Shown in pieces: positions 1-14,000 of a stretch of DNA of 64,000 nucleotides. The position numbers and the translations under genes were made by a program. Position 1 is the first letter of the stretch; each line of letters opens with the position of its first letter. The notes beneath the pieces were generated by a model. That model ran no database searches. It was given only the letters and a program-made list of their open reading frames with translations, and was not told the DNA's origin. Origin of the DNA: Otis tarda (taxonomy: Eukaryota > Chordata > Aves > Otidiformes > Otididae); NCBI GenBank assembly GCA_026413225.1, contig CM048553.1, positions 44,184,001-44,248,000 on the forward strand, read 5' to 3'.

Positions 1-3000
1 GTCATGTGTGACATAATAGGAGAAAGCAGACTTAGCATTTAGTATTTCTGAATTATTCTTCTCCTATGCCTTCAACATTTCGTACCCATTTTGTAAGCCA
101 AATAATGCTACCCCAGGATTTAAAAATAAAAATTTCTTGAGCATGAACTAATGCTGTGATCTGTGTGTATCAGGAAGCCTCAGGCACATAACAGGTTTTT
201 ACAGCTGACATTCTGGGAATGGAACTCTACCCATTCTACCAGATTTCTCTTAAAGGACATTACTTGTCCTTTAAGGGTCAAATGATAGTTGAAAAGCATC
301 TTAGTGCATCACTGAAGTACACAAATGAAAACACATTTCAATTCAGTCTCACAGAAAAAAAAAAAAAAAAGATAAATCTGATTTTCTAGGCACGAAACTT
401 GAATAGATAACTGAGGTATTCCGAGTGCCAAACTGCTGGTGTTGAAATGAAAGATCCCAGTGATAAAACTCACAACCCCAGTCCAGCAAGTGTTTCCAGT
501 TAACTCAGTAAGAGTTAGAAGCAATAAAATTATACATAATCAGACTTCATTGATTTGTATTAATCTATCACAGAAAATCATATTTGAATTCCTGAGACCA
601 GGACTGCTTGTTCCAGGCACGATTTGTGTGGGTGATTTTGCACGTGGACCCAGCACAAAATGCCCAAGGTTCTCGCAAGACGCATCCACACAACTGAGAG
701 CAAAAACTGCCTCAGCATCCCTTCTGTCTAAATATTTCCGTCCTTTCCTAAAGCTCCATATTGAAAAAAGATTATTAAAAGTAGACATAAGAAATTACAA
801 TGATTGAAACAGCCAGTGGATTAGATTCTACACTGATTTATACCTATACCTCATTACTTCCAGAACTTGTCTTCGCATTCTGAGAGATGGCACTTCTCAG
901 TAACTAGGAGAGGGAGCTTGTGGGCCAATCCCATCTAGCTAGAATAGTAAATAACTAAATTAAATGGCCATTTCTGCTAAAACAATTTAACTTCTGCATT
1001 TGAAAGAAGGAGTAAGATAAATTGTGACACATTTTCATCCAAGATGTTTATTAAAGATGATCTGGGCACAGCACACAGATAAACCACATCCTGAAGCAGA
1101 GTTAGACTAGGTTTCACATTTTAAAGCTGTGCTGGCAGTTTGTTGCTTCTCCATCTGGAAAGCTCATGCATCCCTTCTTTATATATATCTCTGCAGTTTT
1201 AGATTGACAAATGACAAACACAACCTGTATTTATAAGGGTATCATTTACTTCACTTTTTATTAAAATCATCACCTACAAAACAGACATTTTGTATATACT
1301 ATCCTAAATAGGCAACTATGAGAAAATGACATTAGTCCTGAAATGAGACCATCATATTGCACACCTGGGATGTGATAAGGGGTCAGCAATAATAGAAAAT
1401 ATATGGAGATAAGATAAGGTACTCACATCACACTGGAAGGTTAACCTATACCTTTGAAGATATCAGTGCACATGTTGATCAGAGACCTATTTTCTGCAAA
1501 CATTAAAAAAAAGTTATATTTTGCTCACATTTAAAAATACCATAGCCACTACTGCTACAGAAAGGAACTGGTTACTTCAGTCTGACATGTGCCGGGTCAC
1601 AGTAGCTGGAAACAGAAATGCACAAACAACATGATGAGAAACAAGACTAACACTTTTCTGAGAGTAGCAGTGCAACAAAACACCATGGACCAAATTCTTA
1701 GCTGACAGAAGGTGACATAGCTCCCCCTGAATCAAAAAAATCAAGTACTCACCAAGAATCTGGACCATAATCAAAAACATCCTGACATGGTATTCTGTCT
1801 TTCCTTTCAGGTCAAAAAAGAGAAGGAGAAAGGGTAACAGTCCTTTTTAACTCAAGAAGCAACAGCAAAGTAATCTCATCCATCCAGCACCCCTTGCATA
1901 CTCTGTACTCCACCCAGAGGGGCTGGGAAGCTAAAAAACCCTTACAGGCCCAGAATTTAGTTAAGTGCTTTCCGAGCTGGTATAGCCAGAAGCACAAGAT
2001 AATAAATGATAAAGTGAACTGCAGGTATTACAGTGCAGAACACTTGGAACACATCATTATGTTCATTCTAATGTTAATATCAATGTGGGTTTTGACTTAA
2101 GGTCCAGTGGCTCACTACAATAGCACAAAAATATTCACTTCCTGGACACCGTTAAAGGCATCTGTCAAGTGCTGCAGGGTGACTTTTGCTCCTGTCTACT
2201 GCTCTGATAGTGTGACCTCCTTGGGTATCATGACTTTGTTAAACTTTCCACACCATCATCCTGGAGAGTGGAAGTAGGAATGTCACGCAATGTTGGATCC
2301 TAGTACAATGTAGGAAATGGAAACAAGAAAGCATTGTGTTCAAGGACAGCTTTCAGCAGGACAGAAAACATTATAGCAGAAAGGTTTATATTGGTCAGTA
2401 CCACCTCAAATACAGAATAAGAAACAAACATCAAAACATTGAAGTTACATAGGTGTTGATTACAAGGTGAAAGACGCAGTTATTTCCATTAGTTTGCTGC
2501 AAGAACTTCACCCCAAAAAAAGACATTTCTATCTTTATAAAAACAGATCAAAAGTAAACTGTAATTCGTAACACAAACATGAAGTTTAGAATTTAATTTT
2601 GCAATTTAAGATTGACCAAAAATACTCAGACTGTTCATATCACAGGCAGGCTTGACTGATCACCACCATCTTAATCTCAGTGTCAAAATACAAATTATAT
2701 ACTGATAACATAAGACTGAGTCATCTCAAATCTGCAGGAAAATACAGACAGACAATGACAAATATGTAATTTTGCTATACTCTTCTTAATATATAGTCAC
2801 CATGCATAAAAATATATATATCCTTCAGGTAAATATATTTCTTTTTTCTCTGTTATAATTTTAAAGTGCATCTAAAAGGTGCTAAATAGATCTTTATGCT
2901 TTAAAAACAGAGGAAGGTGAACAGCAGTTCAGAAATGACAGGTAACTACTGTCAATAAAGAGGTAAGAACTTCTAAGTGCTATTCCAATGTTCTCAGCTC

Positions 3001-3067
3001 TGCTGAAGTGGTGGTGATATTTTGGGTGGACAACACTGGCAAACACTGACTGGGCCCAATCATTCTA
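1..3067. other. GADL1 3' flank / possible distal 3' UTR, no gene seen
   Basis: AT-rich non-coding DNA downstream of the GADL1 stop codon on the minus strand. I see no coding exon and no recognisable repeat apart from an A15-plus tract near 355-370. A minus-strand ATTAAA at 2597-2592, followed by a GT-rich stretch, is one of several possible polyadenylation signals for GADL1. Nothing in the sequence decides which is used. Short open frames here look like chance. Confidence 0.5.
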
Positions 3068-3245
3068 TTTCATAGAATCACAAAATCAGTTAGGTTGGAA
3101 GGGATCTTAGTAGGTCATCTAGTTCTACCTGCTCAAAGCAGGGTCAATGTTGGTTGCTTGTGGCTTTGTGCAGGTGGGTCCTGCAAATCTCGCAGGATGG
3201 TGGCTGCACAACCCCATGCTGACTGTGCTCATGATGGAAAATCTG
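3068..3245 (-). mobile_element. Old CR1 LINE 3' fragment
   Basis: The stretch starts with the inverted CR1 tail (catagaatcacaaaatcag) and the inverted motif ttggaagggatcttag...ggtcatctagt. It continues with diverged CR1 3'-end sequence (tgtgcaggtgggtcctg, ctgcacaacccc). It is a 5'-truncated minus-strand copy and clearly more diverged than the other CR1 tails here. It lies within the likely GADL1 3' UTR or just beyond it. The left end is well defined; the right end is approximate. Confidence 0.75.
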
Positions 3246-3807
3246 GGCAATCCACCTAATTAGGGGCCTTGAGGAATGCTTCATACAAGTCCACGATGTT
3301 CAGTCTTATCAGTGTAACTACCAACCAGGCCTCTACCCTTAAACACATACCAAACTAAAACATTGACAGAGTAGGCTGAGTATTAACTAGCATTTTAAAG
3401 CTCACTGAGCGAAATCCACTAACGGTAGCTTCGGAGGAGTATTGCCTGCAAATGTAAGTGACCCCTTTGAGCTGCACTGTGCGCAGGCACCCCGTAAATA
3501 GCTGCTCTCCTTAGGACGTAGACACCATTGTCAGAAGTGCTCCCTTCTCGAGGAAACACTTCCCAGAATGGCGGCACTGGTGCTGCAAGCACTGGCCTGC
3601 CCCCGGCCACTCTCAGCCCCCATCAGCAAATACTTCCCTGTGAAGGGGTTTCTACCTGCAAAGCTCTCAACATCACTCTGTAAAATGACAGTTTCCAAAC
3701 TATATGTCATGCTTTTCACTACCTTTCACAAAATAGCACCAGAATGCTGCTGCCATTCTCTTTCCATAAACATCACGTGAGCAGCACCTGGTGCTGTGGA
3801 GCTACAG

Positions 3808-3981
3808 CTACAAGTCCTTAGCGAGGAGTTCAATTTCATCCAGCAAGAAGTCCATGTCCTCTCGACTAACTTGTGGGCTGATCACCACCTGGCGGAAGAA
3901 GTTGACTTTGCCCTGGTGAGGCTGGTACCCAAGCATCATGCTGCCCTTCTTCATCATCCTTTCTTTAACTATAGGAGCAAC
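3808..3981 (-). CDS. GADL1: GADL1, last coding exon (C-terminus and stop)
   Basis: Acidic amino acid decarboxylase of the PLP-dependent group II (GAD/CSAD) family. Known family members with this name decarboxylate aspartate to beta-alanine and cysteine sulfinate to hypotaurine. The exon encodes 57 residues and a TAG stop at 3810-3808. It contains GYQPHQGKVNFFRQVVISP and ends in LLDEIELLAKDL, closer to GADL1 (KVNFFRQVVISPQVSREDMDFLL) than to GAD1, GAD2 or CSAD as I remember them. The acceptor is ctctactttcag just above 3981, and the exon starts in phase 0 with VAP, joining LHQ of the exon at 40273-40362. The intron before it is about 36.3 kb. No disruption is seen. Confidence 0.93.
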   Translation of the reverse strand, partial: VAPIVKERMMKKGSMMLGYQPHQGKVNFFRQVVISPQVSREDMDFLLDEIELLAKDL

Positions 3982-6900
3982 CTGAAAGTAGAGACAAAAA
4001 AAGGGTTGATGTCACACTCAGAAATACAGTCGATTTGGGCAGGAACTGTATTTTGTGACTTATGAAGGTTTTTTTTTTCAAATGTCTGAGGTTTCCACCC
4101 CTTGCCTGCCTTCCCATTGCCTGCCCCAAGAAACATTAAAGCTCAGATGTGCAGGTTTAGAGGCAGACTGTGCACTGAGACCCTCAGATTCTTGGACTTC
4201 TGGCAGAATCAGAGCAAGATCTAAAACCTCCAAAAGCCTGCTGCTTGGGGCATTCATCTGTGACATGAGAAAGCTTGGGTTAAGGTCCCTAATCTTCCTG
4301 ATTTAGATCAAAGGTTTGAACTCAGGAAGAACGTCAACAACAGCTGGTAAAAGGCAGGGTTTCTCTCCTTATGATAACTAGACTACTCGCCCTTGATGGC
4401 CATTCTCCACATCTTCTCCACATCTGCAAAGTAGCTCTCCTTAGAGGACACTCTCCATTGAACCCTTGTGAAACCTAAGCTGCCGAAGAAGTCAGTGTGA
4501 TACAATATGAAGGGAGAAGGCCTGATCCTGGACCTTAAGATTTCATCTCTTAGATTTAAGGCATAAGTAGCATTGGGCTACACCACTCTTGTGTTGAATG
4601 GGATGAAATCTCGTAGGTGTCTCACTGCAGAAAAAAACTCCTAAGTAAGATTGGTGGAGTCAAGTCCTTATAGCTGAACACCTGATCTCATCCCAGCAGG
4701 GCTATTAACCTTGTCCAATTAATCTTATGCTTAACCTTAAGCATGTGGGTAGTTCTGTATTCTCATGCTTGAAATCAGTCATAAGCTTAAATACATTGCT
4801 GGATTAAGTATTCCTTGGAAGACAGAATTCAACATAAATAAGTATTTTGACAGAAGCAGTACTTTTTTAAAATGTATTGCATTTTAATATATTACTAATA
4901 ACACTAATGTATTTCAGAATACTGCATTTCTTTTCTTCCTTTTGTGAGAGTTTGACTTTGAACTAAGTAAATAGGTGTATGACCTAACCTTGGTTTCTGC
5001 ATTAATTTATTTCAGCTCTAAAAGTTACTGCCAGAAACTACCACCTGATCTGCAAAAGAAAAATGATGATGCCAACCTTGCCTTAATAGCTTTATTTTTA
5101 CATGGCACATTTTAGTAGGCAGGTTCCATACAGTTTGCTTAGATAGAAACAGCTAAGGTTTTCAATGATAACAGCCTAGCTTTCCCGTATTTGTTTAGTG
5201 GAACATGCCTCAATTACCATTTTTTCAAGATGTACATTGAATTCAGAGGAGGAGTGTTTATGGTTCTAACTTAATTTGCCTCTCTGGTTTTGGTTTATCT
5301 TTGTGACAAAGCTCTGTCGTTTATTTAATGGTTGTTTTTTAAACTGTGAGAGCGATAGAGTCACGATTGTAATTAAAGTCCAGAGTGTGACATCAGTATG
5401 AATTATGCACATGAAAGCAATGAATATCCTTTCAGAATGAAATGTGCAATCAGAATTTTGGGTTTTTTGCATATTGCTGCTAGCAAAAAAAAAAAGACAA
5501 ATAAGTTGTGAAAGTACTTCTGATAAACATTTGGGAAACAAGAAAACAACAATGAGGACAAGAACATTCAGAATTCCAACAGAAATGTTAAGAGGCATTC
5601 TGCAATGCCTTCAGTCACATTCAATAGCACCTTTTTCCATAAAATCCATAAAACCTAATGCGGAGCTCCAGGTGTGCCTACTGCATAAAGATCCTAATGA
5701 AAGCTACCAATGAAAACACAGTTCTGCTGTGTATCTGCAATGTGTACATCATTTAGAAACCGAAATAATCAAATATATTCCTATACCACCATCCACCTGG
5801 GTTTCTGTCTGCCTAGCAAGTGATTTAAGGATTCCTCACGTTTCTTGTTTTATAGCTCAGAATTACATCAGACTAACCTCTGGGAGTCCATACTCACGAG
5901 AAAGAAAAACAATCTTAATAAATCACTGAATGCAGTACTGCGCAGTGCTAACACTAGGGCAAAATCTAGGCCTTACAATTGTTTTTGCACAATTTGCCAA
6001 CAGTGGAGTCAAATGGGAAGACTCTTGGTTGGGAACGCTCCTGGTTATGCACACTAGTGAAGAGACCTACAACACACATTCTCTCAAACAGTGAATAACT
6101 TTGGCATGGTAAAAACTCTCCTACTTCTCCTACAGTTCGCATGTGTTCAACCCTTTAAGAGCACACACGGCTAGTAAGATCTCTACTCTTCCATTTTTAT
6201 TCATGTCAGCTATAGGTTGAGATAGCAATGACACTGTGAGAACGCTTGGAAGACATTGTGCCCAGGAGACATTGTGCTGGGCACCGTATACAGACAGAAA
6301 AGAAAAAATTCCTCCACCCTTATACTTGACAAGAACCCCCAAGCACTTCTGCTCATGGAATAAAGACACTACAAGTGCAAGGGGAGAAGCAAATTCTTCT
6401 TAATATACTTTTTCAAGCTCTTCTTTAAGATTCAAATCCCTATGGCAACTTTTAGCCTTTATTGATGTTCCATCAGAGTTGTTTCATCTTTTGTATCAGG
6501 CTATTGATTCTCTTCATTTCAACACCCAGTGCTCCACAATCCATCATCCCAAAATCTGCAGTAGCACAAACTGAGACCACAAAAGCAAAAACATTTAGAG
6601 CTTCAGTAATTTAAGGACTGTAAATATACTGCATTTCAGTAGATCTTCTCTCATGGAAAGGAAAGTGGAAAAATCTCACTTTCATTATCTCATTCATCCT
6701 CCACGCTAATGAAGTCGTCCTCTTAATTTGAAGTGCATACATCCCTTTTTGAAAGGAAAACAAATATTCTCCACTTAAAAGAAACAAAGCATAAAACTGT
6801 CTTATGGGCATTTGACAGGATTATTTTTTGAAAGATTTTCCATGGAGTGTTTTGCATGTTGTACTTCCTAACGTGATGCAGTCACTGTAGCAGAACTATC

Positions 6901-9900
6901 AGGGCTCCTATCCACAGAAAGCAGTAAGGAACGGAATACATGCACAAATGCTTAAGTACATGTCTTACAAAAGAACCATTAAATGATTCATGCATGCTAA
7001 GGCTTGGACCTGAGGAGCACGGGGTATGACGGCTAACTGAAAGTAAAGGCAGCTACCACTTGCAGCAGAAAAATTAGACCTATAAGGAACTAATTGCCTA
7101 GTGAGGAGTTCAACGAGTTTCATTCCCACTGAAGTCAATGAGACATGAGAATGCTCAAATATCAGAAAGAGCTGCACAGCCCCATTCAGGACAGGCTCCT
7201 TGGAAAGCAATTACTGAGAGTGAGATTGCTTCACCAGTCCAATTATTTTACTACAGAACTTACTTCAAATTGTAAATCTAATTCTTTATGTGGCCCGTCA
7301 GTGGAGCAGTCTCAGAATTTTAAGTGTAATATATCCTAATGCCAAAGTCCTCTTCTCTCCTTTGCTCCATTCACCTCTTCCTTCCCACCACTGGCCTCCC
7401 CTGACAATCCATCCTGGAGATATTATTCAGACATTCACTACAGCAGCATATTTGCTAGCAGAAATGCCCTTCTTATACCTGGAAAGGTGAGGAGGATGTA
7501 CAGTGCATGGAAGGCCATCCTGCAGCAGAGCTGCTCACATCGCACTGGGCAACCAGAGGCTCAGGAAAGTGCTTTGCCTGAGGACTGATCCGTGCATCAC
7601 AGTCTTCCCGTGCAGACCTACACAGAGGCTGTAACATCTCATGCTTCCCTTACTGTTAATAGCAGAGTTTTTGTCAAACTAGAGCAAAAATTACACAGTA
7701 GTTAAGCTCCTTCTCTATCTACCTAGGTGAGAGGATAATCTCTTCTCCCTCTCTCAGCCAGCACTCAGCCACACTACAAACAACAGAAAGTTTTAGCCCT
7801 AAAATTTAAGTTGTTTATATCGAGTCCCAACCACAGCTGATCATCCTATATATTCACACGGAAGATGCCAATGTTCCTTCCCAGCACGTACACACACAGA
7901 GCAGTGTGATAAGCAGCCAGGGCCAGCTTGAACACTACAGCTGAAGTATCTAGTGTACCAGGAGGACCAGGAAAGCAACATATCTCCCTCTCCATATTTC
8001 AAGTATCCTTGAGAAGAGTGGTTCTGCACAATCATACCGCAGGGAAATACCTTAAAAACCACTATGTTCCCCTAATTGACTCGTCAATGGCATTCAATGC
8101 AAGTTTCTCCAGCACTTCAAGAATTTCCACCAAGCTCAGGCTGTCACCGCATACACACTTCAGCAACCACCATTAAGGACTGACTCATCTACAGAGTTGA
8201 GTGCTTTCTCAGCAGAGGCAGTGCTGTAGTGTCTCCAAGAGCTAGTTCCCACATTTGGACAGTTAAAATCCTTTCAGAAGGCTTGATGAAACACCTATTT
8301 GAGATAATTTCTTCTTCTTCCAGCTAGCAAGGCCTTCAAAACCATTCTCACAGTGGTCAAGCTATGTAAGCTTGGTCCTTAAACTAAGAACAATTTCCTA
8401 GCCCATGGGTTTCTTGTGTAAAGCGAAATCTCCAGAGCAGCTCTGTTCCCATCCGATTAGTTACACCACAGTATTATGCTTTGGAATACATTCACTGTAA
8501 GCTGACTCCTGTTGAACAGTATGGATATTTGTAATTATGATTGGTTTGTAAAAGTTTATTCTAACTACAGAAAATCCCCCCACAGTAGAGGGGGTAAGTG
8601 CCTAGCTTTTTCAAATCACACAATCCCATTAACTTCTAAAGTACGGACCCCACTATTACCAGCTTATAACCCAAGTCCTATATTTAGTCCAAAATAGCTG
8701 ATGCTTTCTGATGACAAGGGACAGAAAAGAGTAATGTAGCTCTTTTGTTCATAGGACAGTGAGCCCCCAACCCCAGCTGCACTAATGCTCCTGGGTATGG
8801 ATAGCCAAATAAGTTGTTCTAAGGAGGAGCAGAATTTCCCAACAAATATGCTACCTTGTTCTTCTTGCTCAAATATAGAAATAAGCACCTACTGGTTTTA
8901 ATTTGCCTCTTATTTTTCTGCTCTGATGTTGTCTCTTACAATTGCAATTAACGGATATGCTGAAAGTGCAAGAAAGCTCAGGTTTGACAACTGCAAAATA
9001 GCTTAGCGATAACGGAAGAACATGTTCAACTTTGGTTATAAATTTATTTCTCCATGCCCTCCCTTGATCTGTAAGGGATCTCATTTTAGACCTAACCCAG
9101 TATTTGCAAACTACACCATCACAAATTATTTTCTATGCCTCTGACAGTGTACCTCTGTTACCTGAATGCTACCTGTACTGCCATCATTCTCACAGACTCT
9201 AGTTGTATCAGTCTAGTCATACTAGATGTTGACATAGCACAACAGCTTTTCCAAACTGCAGGCTAGAAGCTATACTCTTGAAAAGTAGCATTCTGCAAAT
9301 TTTTTATTTAAGCACTAAGGCAACAGGAATTGAGTTGCAAACTGAAAACAATGCTGGGTAAAAAAAAAAAATCTATTATGAAAATATATTGCTTCAGAGG
9401 AAAAAAAAAGTTAATTTGACAAATAGCCCAAGGGAAAAGATAGCATTATCCAGAAAAATAAAGACATCAGAAAAGTCTAAGTTTTTCTAAATTTTTGAAA
9501 CAAAAATATTTTGAGTATTTGTTTCAAAACCCTGTTTTCAATTAAAACTTAAATTCAATTAGAAATTGACCTAATTTCAATAGAAAAGGGCTGAGGAAAC
9601 TGAAACTAAGCAAATTGCTTCATTTTAGCTTGTCTGAAAACACAAATTCTTTCTGGTCAACTGAAACCAAGAAATTGCTTCTAGTTTCTTAATTTGACGG
9701 CTAACCCAAAAAATCCATTGTTCGTACAACCATAAATATGTGGGATCAAAAGCGCTGATATTTCTTAACTAAAACATCTGTAGAATTTTTGGCCCGCAGA
9801 AAAGACAGAAAGTATGAGAAAATTCATGAGACTGCCTGTTCTGTCGGCAAAATTTGGCTGGGAATCTCATGTGAAGAGCTTTGAGTAGCGTGGATGACTA

Positions 9901-10845
9901 AACGTGCTAGCCCAGTAAGTACTACAAAGTCAGAACGCCTGTAAAAACTGCTGTTAATACTGCCAACTGCTATCAGAAACATTTTTCCAAATCTTCTGAA
10001 CAGTTCCAGGTCACTGAGCATCTATGCAACATAAAGGTGAAGAGCTATTCCAGCTGCTGGCAGCAGCGACTCTCAGTCACCAGACCCCATTCTTCTCCTC
10101 CTGAAATTAATTTCAAAATTGCCAGGGATTTCAACGGAAGCAGAATGCAATTATTTAAATTTCCTCCTGATGTGTCTGCTTCAGGTGGCAGTTTGCAAAC
10201 AACCTTCAGCTTTTACTAGAGAAAGCCACCCTTGTGGTAAATCAATAACCTTTCTAGGGATCCGCAAAAGCAGGCTAGACAGTGTTGGAAAGACAGGAGC
10301 ATATCAGCAGATCAAACTATTCCTCGTCCTCAAATCCAGCCTTGATGGAATTCTCTAAGGTACTGAATACTGCACTAGAAATTGGCTGAAGATTCGTAGC
10401 TAGAAGACAAAATACTCGCCCTTTTGACAAATGGAAAGATCACATTCTCATGATTTCACAAATATGGAAAACACATTTTGTATTCTTGCCTCAATTACTC
10501 CTTGCAAGCGAAGAAAAGTTTATACAGAACAGTCTCTCTCATCTGACCACAAAAATCTATTTTGGCTCCCCAAGAAGGGGCAAATTTTCATTTGGAAGTT
10601 TGTGATTGTTACTTAAAAGGCAATTTATTGGCTATTCAAAGTCTGACAAGTTCTGCTTCCTGCTAGAAATTACTGGGTTGGATTCATGTATATGCACAAG
10701 AAAAAAAAATATTGTACAGGAATAGCTACCAAAAAAAGTAAACAAAACCCCAATTCATGAAGTATTTGGACACAATTTTAAACTTTTACATATGGGCTAT
10801 TAATTTCAGTGGGTCTTCACAATATTGGTTTTTATCTTGCTTCAA

Positions 10846-11020
10846 GGATAGCACAGTGGTTGAAGTGGATACAGACTCAACAAATCAGACTGGTCCCTAA
10901 CCCTGCCAGAGGCTGTTTGGACAAATCACTCCTTCTCTTTCGGGTAACATCTTTCTTTTTTCCCTTCACAGAAGGCATATAACCCTTCAGGGTTGTGAAG
11001 TCTCTATGTGTTCATACATC
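10846..11020 (+). repeat. MIR-like ancient SINE remnant
   Basis: The order of landmarks follows a MIR element: gatagcacagtggttgaag at the start (MIR box-A-like start), then a cagactc region, a ccctgccagaggctg region, ggacaaatcactcc, and gggttgtgaag near the end. Similarity is weak but collinear over about 170 bp. It lies inside the large GADL1 intron. An RNA polymerase III SINE of the CORE-SINE group is the likely origin. An alternative is chance similarity to another tRNA-derived SINE. Confidence 0.55.
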
Positions 11021-14000
11021 TATTGCAATCGGCCCTGATACCTCGTGGGTGCTCTCTACGCTAGTATAATATATCCTAAATCATTTCTCTGCCAAATAGG
11101 CCTCACAAACATCTGTCACAGCGTATCTGCTGCATTTCCCAGCACAAGTACAGAAGATAACTTTGATATCAGTGATACTAGCCAGTATTAAGTAAGAACA
11201 GTAGCTGGCATTTTAATATCAATCATTGGCTGCAACACAAGTGAACAGAACACTTTCCTTGGTTGGTTGTAATCACAAAACTAGCTAAATACTATAAATA
11301 TTTGGAAGTAATAGTGCTTTCAACATATTATAACAGTGAGAAAGTATATCCTCCAGTGTCAAGTACATTTTCTTGCCTTGTGCTGCAACATCAGTTGCTG
11401 GCTTTAAAACAACGGCCTTTTTCCTTTTTGATGATAATTAAAAACAAACTCAGACCATTTGTCAGCTGTCACCCCAACCGGGACAATCGAAATACCAAAT
11501 ATTTGCACACCCAATCACAGCTTTGTTCCCGTAGCCAAGGCACTCTGTAAAACCCAAACATGTTTTTCTTTTGTCTAGAATTTGTTCTGGGCCCTCATCC
11601 CTAAACCACTAATAAATTATTGCCGTACACTGTTGCGCCAGTGTTCCCCTTGTGCCACACCAGGCAACAAAAGGAGAAATAAGTGCATTTGTCAAAATAG
11701 CAGTAACCACTTCCACATGCTTTGCAGCAACTAACATATCAAAGGAGAACAGAAGCTGCTGTATTTTTGTCCCAACATCGACATCCTCTGTGCACCTTCA
11801 ACTCAGGGCTGTGGGGTATGTCTACGCTGTCATATTTTGCACATCATCTTCTCACCCGTTCCCTTTTGCCAGAAGACACATTAATGAACCCCACAAGTCA
11901 CTGAAAATGACTTGACTAATGGGAGATGGCAAGCTGGCTTTGGATTTTAATTGCCTTAAATGACTTCTTTAGCTGGTCATTTATGCAACAAAAAATAGCC
12001 TTCAGACAAAGGCTTTTACACTAATGGTATTTGCCTCTGCAAAGGAGGAGGCAGAGCAGACAGTATCCAAAACAGAATCAGCACTTAAAGATGTTTGTGT
12101 ATATTTTTACTTACAGCCAAAATGTACATTGGTGAACAACGTGGTTTTCCAGGTGCACAGTCCCAAGTCTCCTTCTGCCTGAGTACACGTGGCTTTTCAG
12201 GACAACTCACGTGGATTTCTTATTATTGTGTTGCTTTACCTAGGTCTTACTAACAAGCCATGTGGAAAGGGTAGGCATTAAGAAAACTCCGAAGTCTAGC
12301 ACACAATGCTATGAATCCAGCAGTCTGATCTGTTTACATAAGAGTTGAGCACTACTGGTTTTATAAAAACAATTATTTTAAAAGCTTTCATAGCATACAC
12401 AAGGTTCTTCTGTGCAACATTTCATTAAGGTCCCATTTTAATGACTAGGTTTCAGTCTTTCAGTCCTGCCAAAGACAAGCTCCCCTTCTCCATCCAGGAT
12501 GAAAGGGTAGCTTGTCATCTTGAAAGCAAGAGTACCTAATAAAAAAAATACCTTTTTTAGTTTGTATGCATAGGGATGAGCTTCTGTTCTACTCCATTGG
12601 GGGAGAAAAGAAATCACAGTGCAACATGAGTGTCTGGGGCTGGGAGGAGCACTTTACAATAGAAAAATTACACTATATGGTGACAAAAGTTCAAAAACTC
12701 AACACACTTCTGGTGTAGAGAAAGGAATGTAACTTCAGAAACTTGGAATGATTCCCAATTGTTGAGATCTTATTTACTACTTGCATAAATCAGCTTCTGG
12801 CACAAGGTAGCAGCACCTTCTGTATTTGCATTACAGTAAGGATTAAAGAACAGTAATGCCTCTGTTCATACTCTTTAACCAGATCTAAAGAAAAATGAGT
12901 ATTACAACAAAATAAGATATCTTTTGTGTCTTCTTTTTCTCCTTTAAAAACATAATAATGACCTTCACAGAGGCTGCTTACTATCTTTCGGAGGGAGTGG
13001 GGGTGTGTTGTCTACCATGATTCAGACTGCTGCCACAAAAGCAAGGCTGCTGTCTGATCTGATCATCCAATTAAACAAAGGAAATGATCCCCTTTACCCA
13101 CAATGCAGTGAAATATAGGAACAATAAATATCACTTATTACAATTGTTTTGCCTACCTTTATTTATTTTAAGACTCATTTATTTAAAGATCAATCTGGAC
13201 ATGAATTAAAGGCCACCAAACCCTTCCACATGGAGCCCTATCGGTCAACAACATTTTCCCCATGTACATCTTGTCCCAGGACAATGCTCATTTCAAGCTC
13301 AGCCTTCCTCCTCCTGCTCCTCTCATGCCTAGGGAGCGTGTGTGTGTGGGTGTGTCCCCAAACCTGAAATGCAAGGTATATTACAAACCTCTGTGCTTAA
13401 ATGCACGGATAATCAGGAAACTGAAAGCGCAAAGCAGGACTCCTAGGGTTTCAAAATTTGCAAATTTTCTCGCAGTCTGAAAGGGTGGGAAGTGAAAGGA
13501 AATAATGATTTGTACTTACAAGTATTTGCAAACTAAAGAACCAAAATATATGCAACTACAATTAATAAAAGCCTTAGCTAAATTGAACTAGACTGCAGTC
13601 AATCCCTAGATAATTTAAGGGTGGAGTGGGGAGGGAAGGCACACTGGGCTCAAAATTTAGCAACTCTCTTGCAGAGATTTGTAACAATATATTTACCTCA
13701 AAAGGAACACATGGAATAAAAAATTTGCTAACCACAGGCCTACCCTACACCCCTATAGATACGGCTCAGCATTCAGAGCTACAGATTAAATCCCCTAATT
13801 CTGTACATCAAATTGCTCTGAGACCTTATTCTTTTGCCAGTCTGACCTGGTATTCACTCTGGACCACGGCAAATGCCACAATTTCCCTTTGTGCCAACAG
13901 CTACCTACAAATCACACAAAAAATGTAAAAAAAAGGTACGGTTAGAAGGAAAAGAATAGTAGGGTGAAAAAAGGTGAAAAACTTGCATGTTTTTGTTGGG

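Noticed and set aside
1..900. Possible end of a neighbouring gene (in mammals TGFBR2 lies next to GADL1)
   Set aside because: No coding exon or recognisable UTR signal was seen. Synteny alone does not support a feature.
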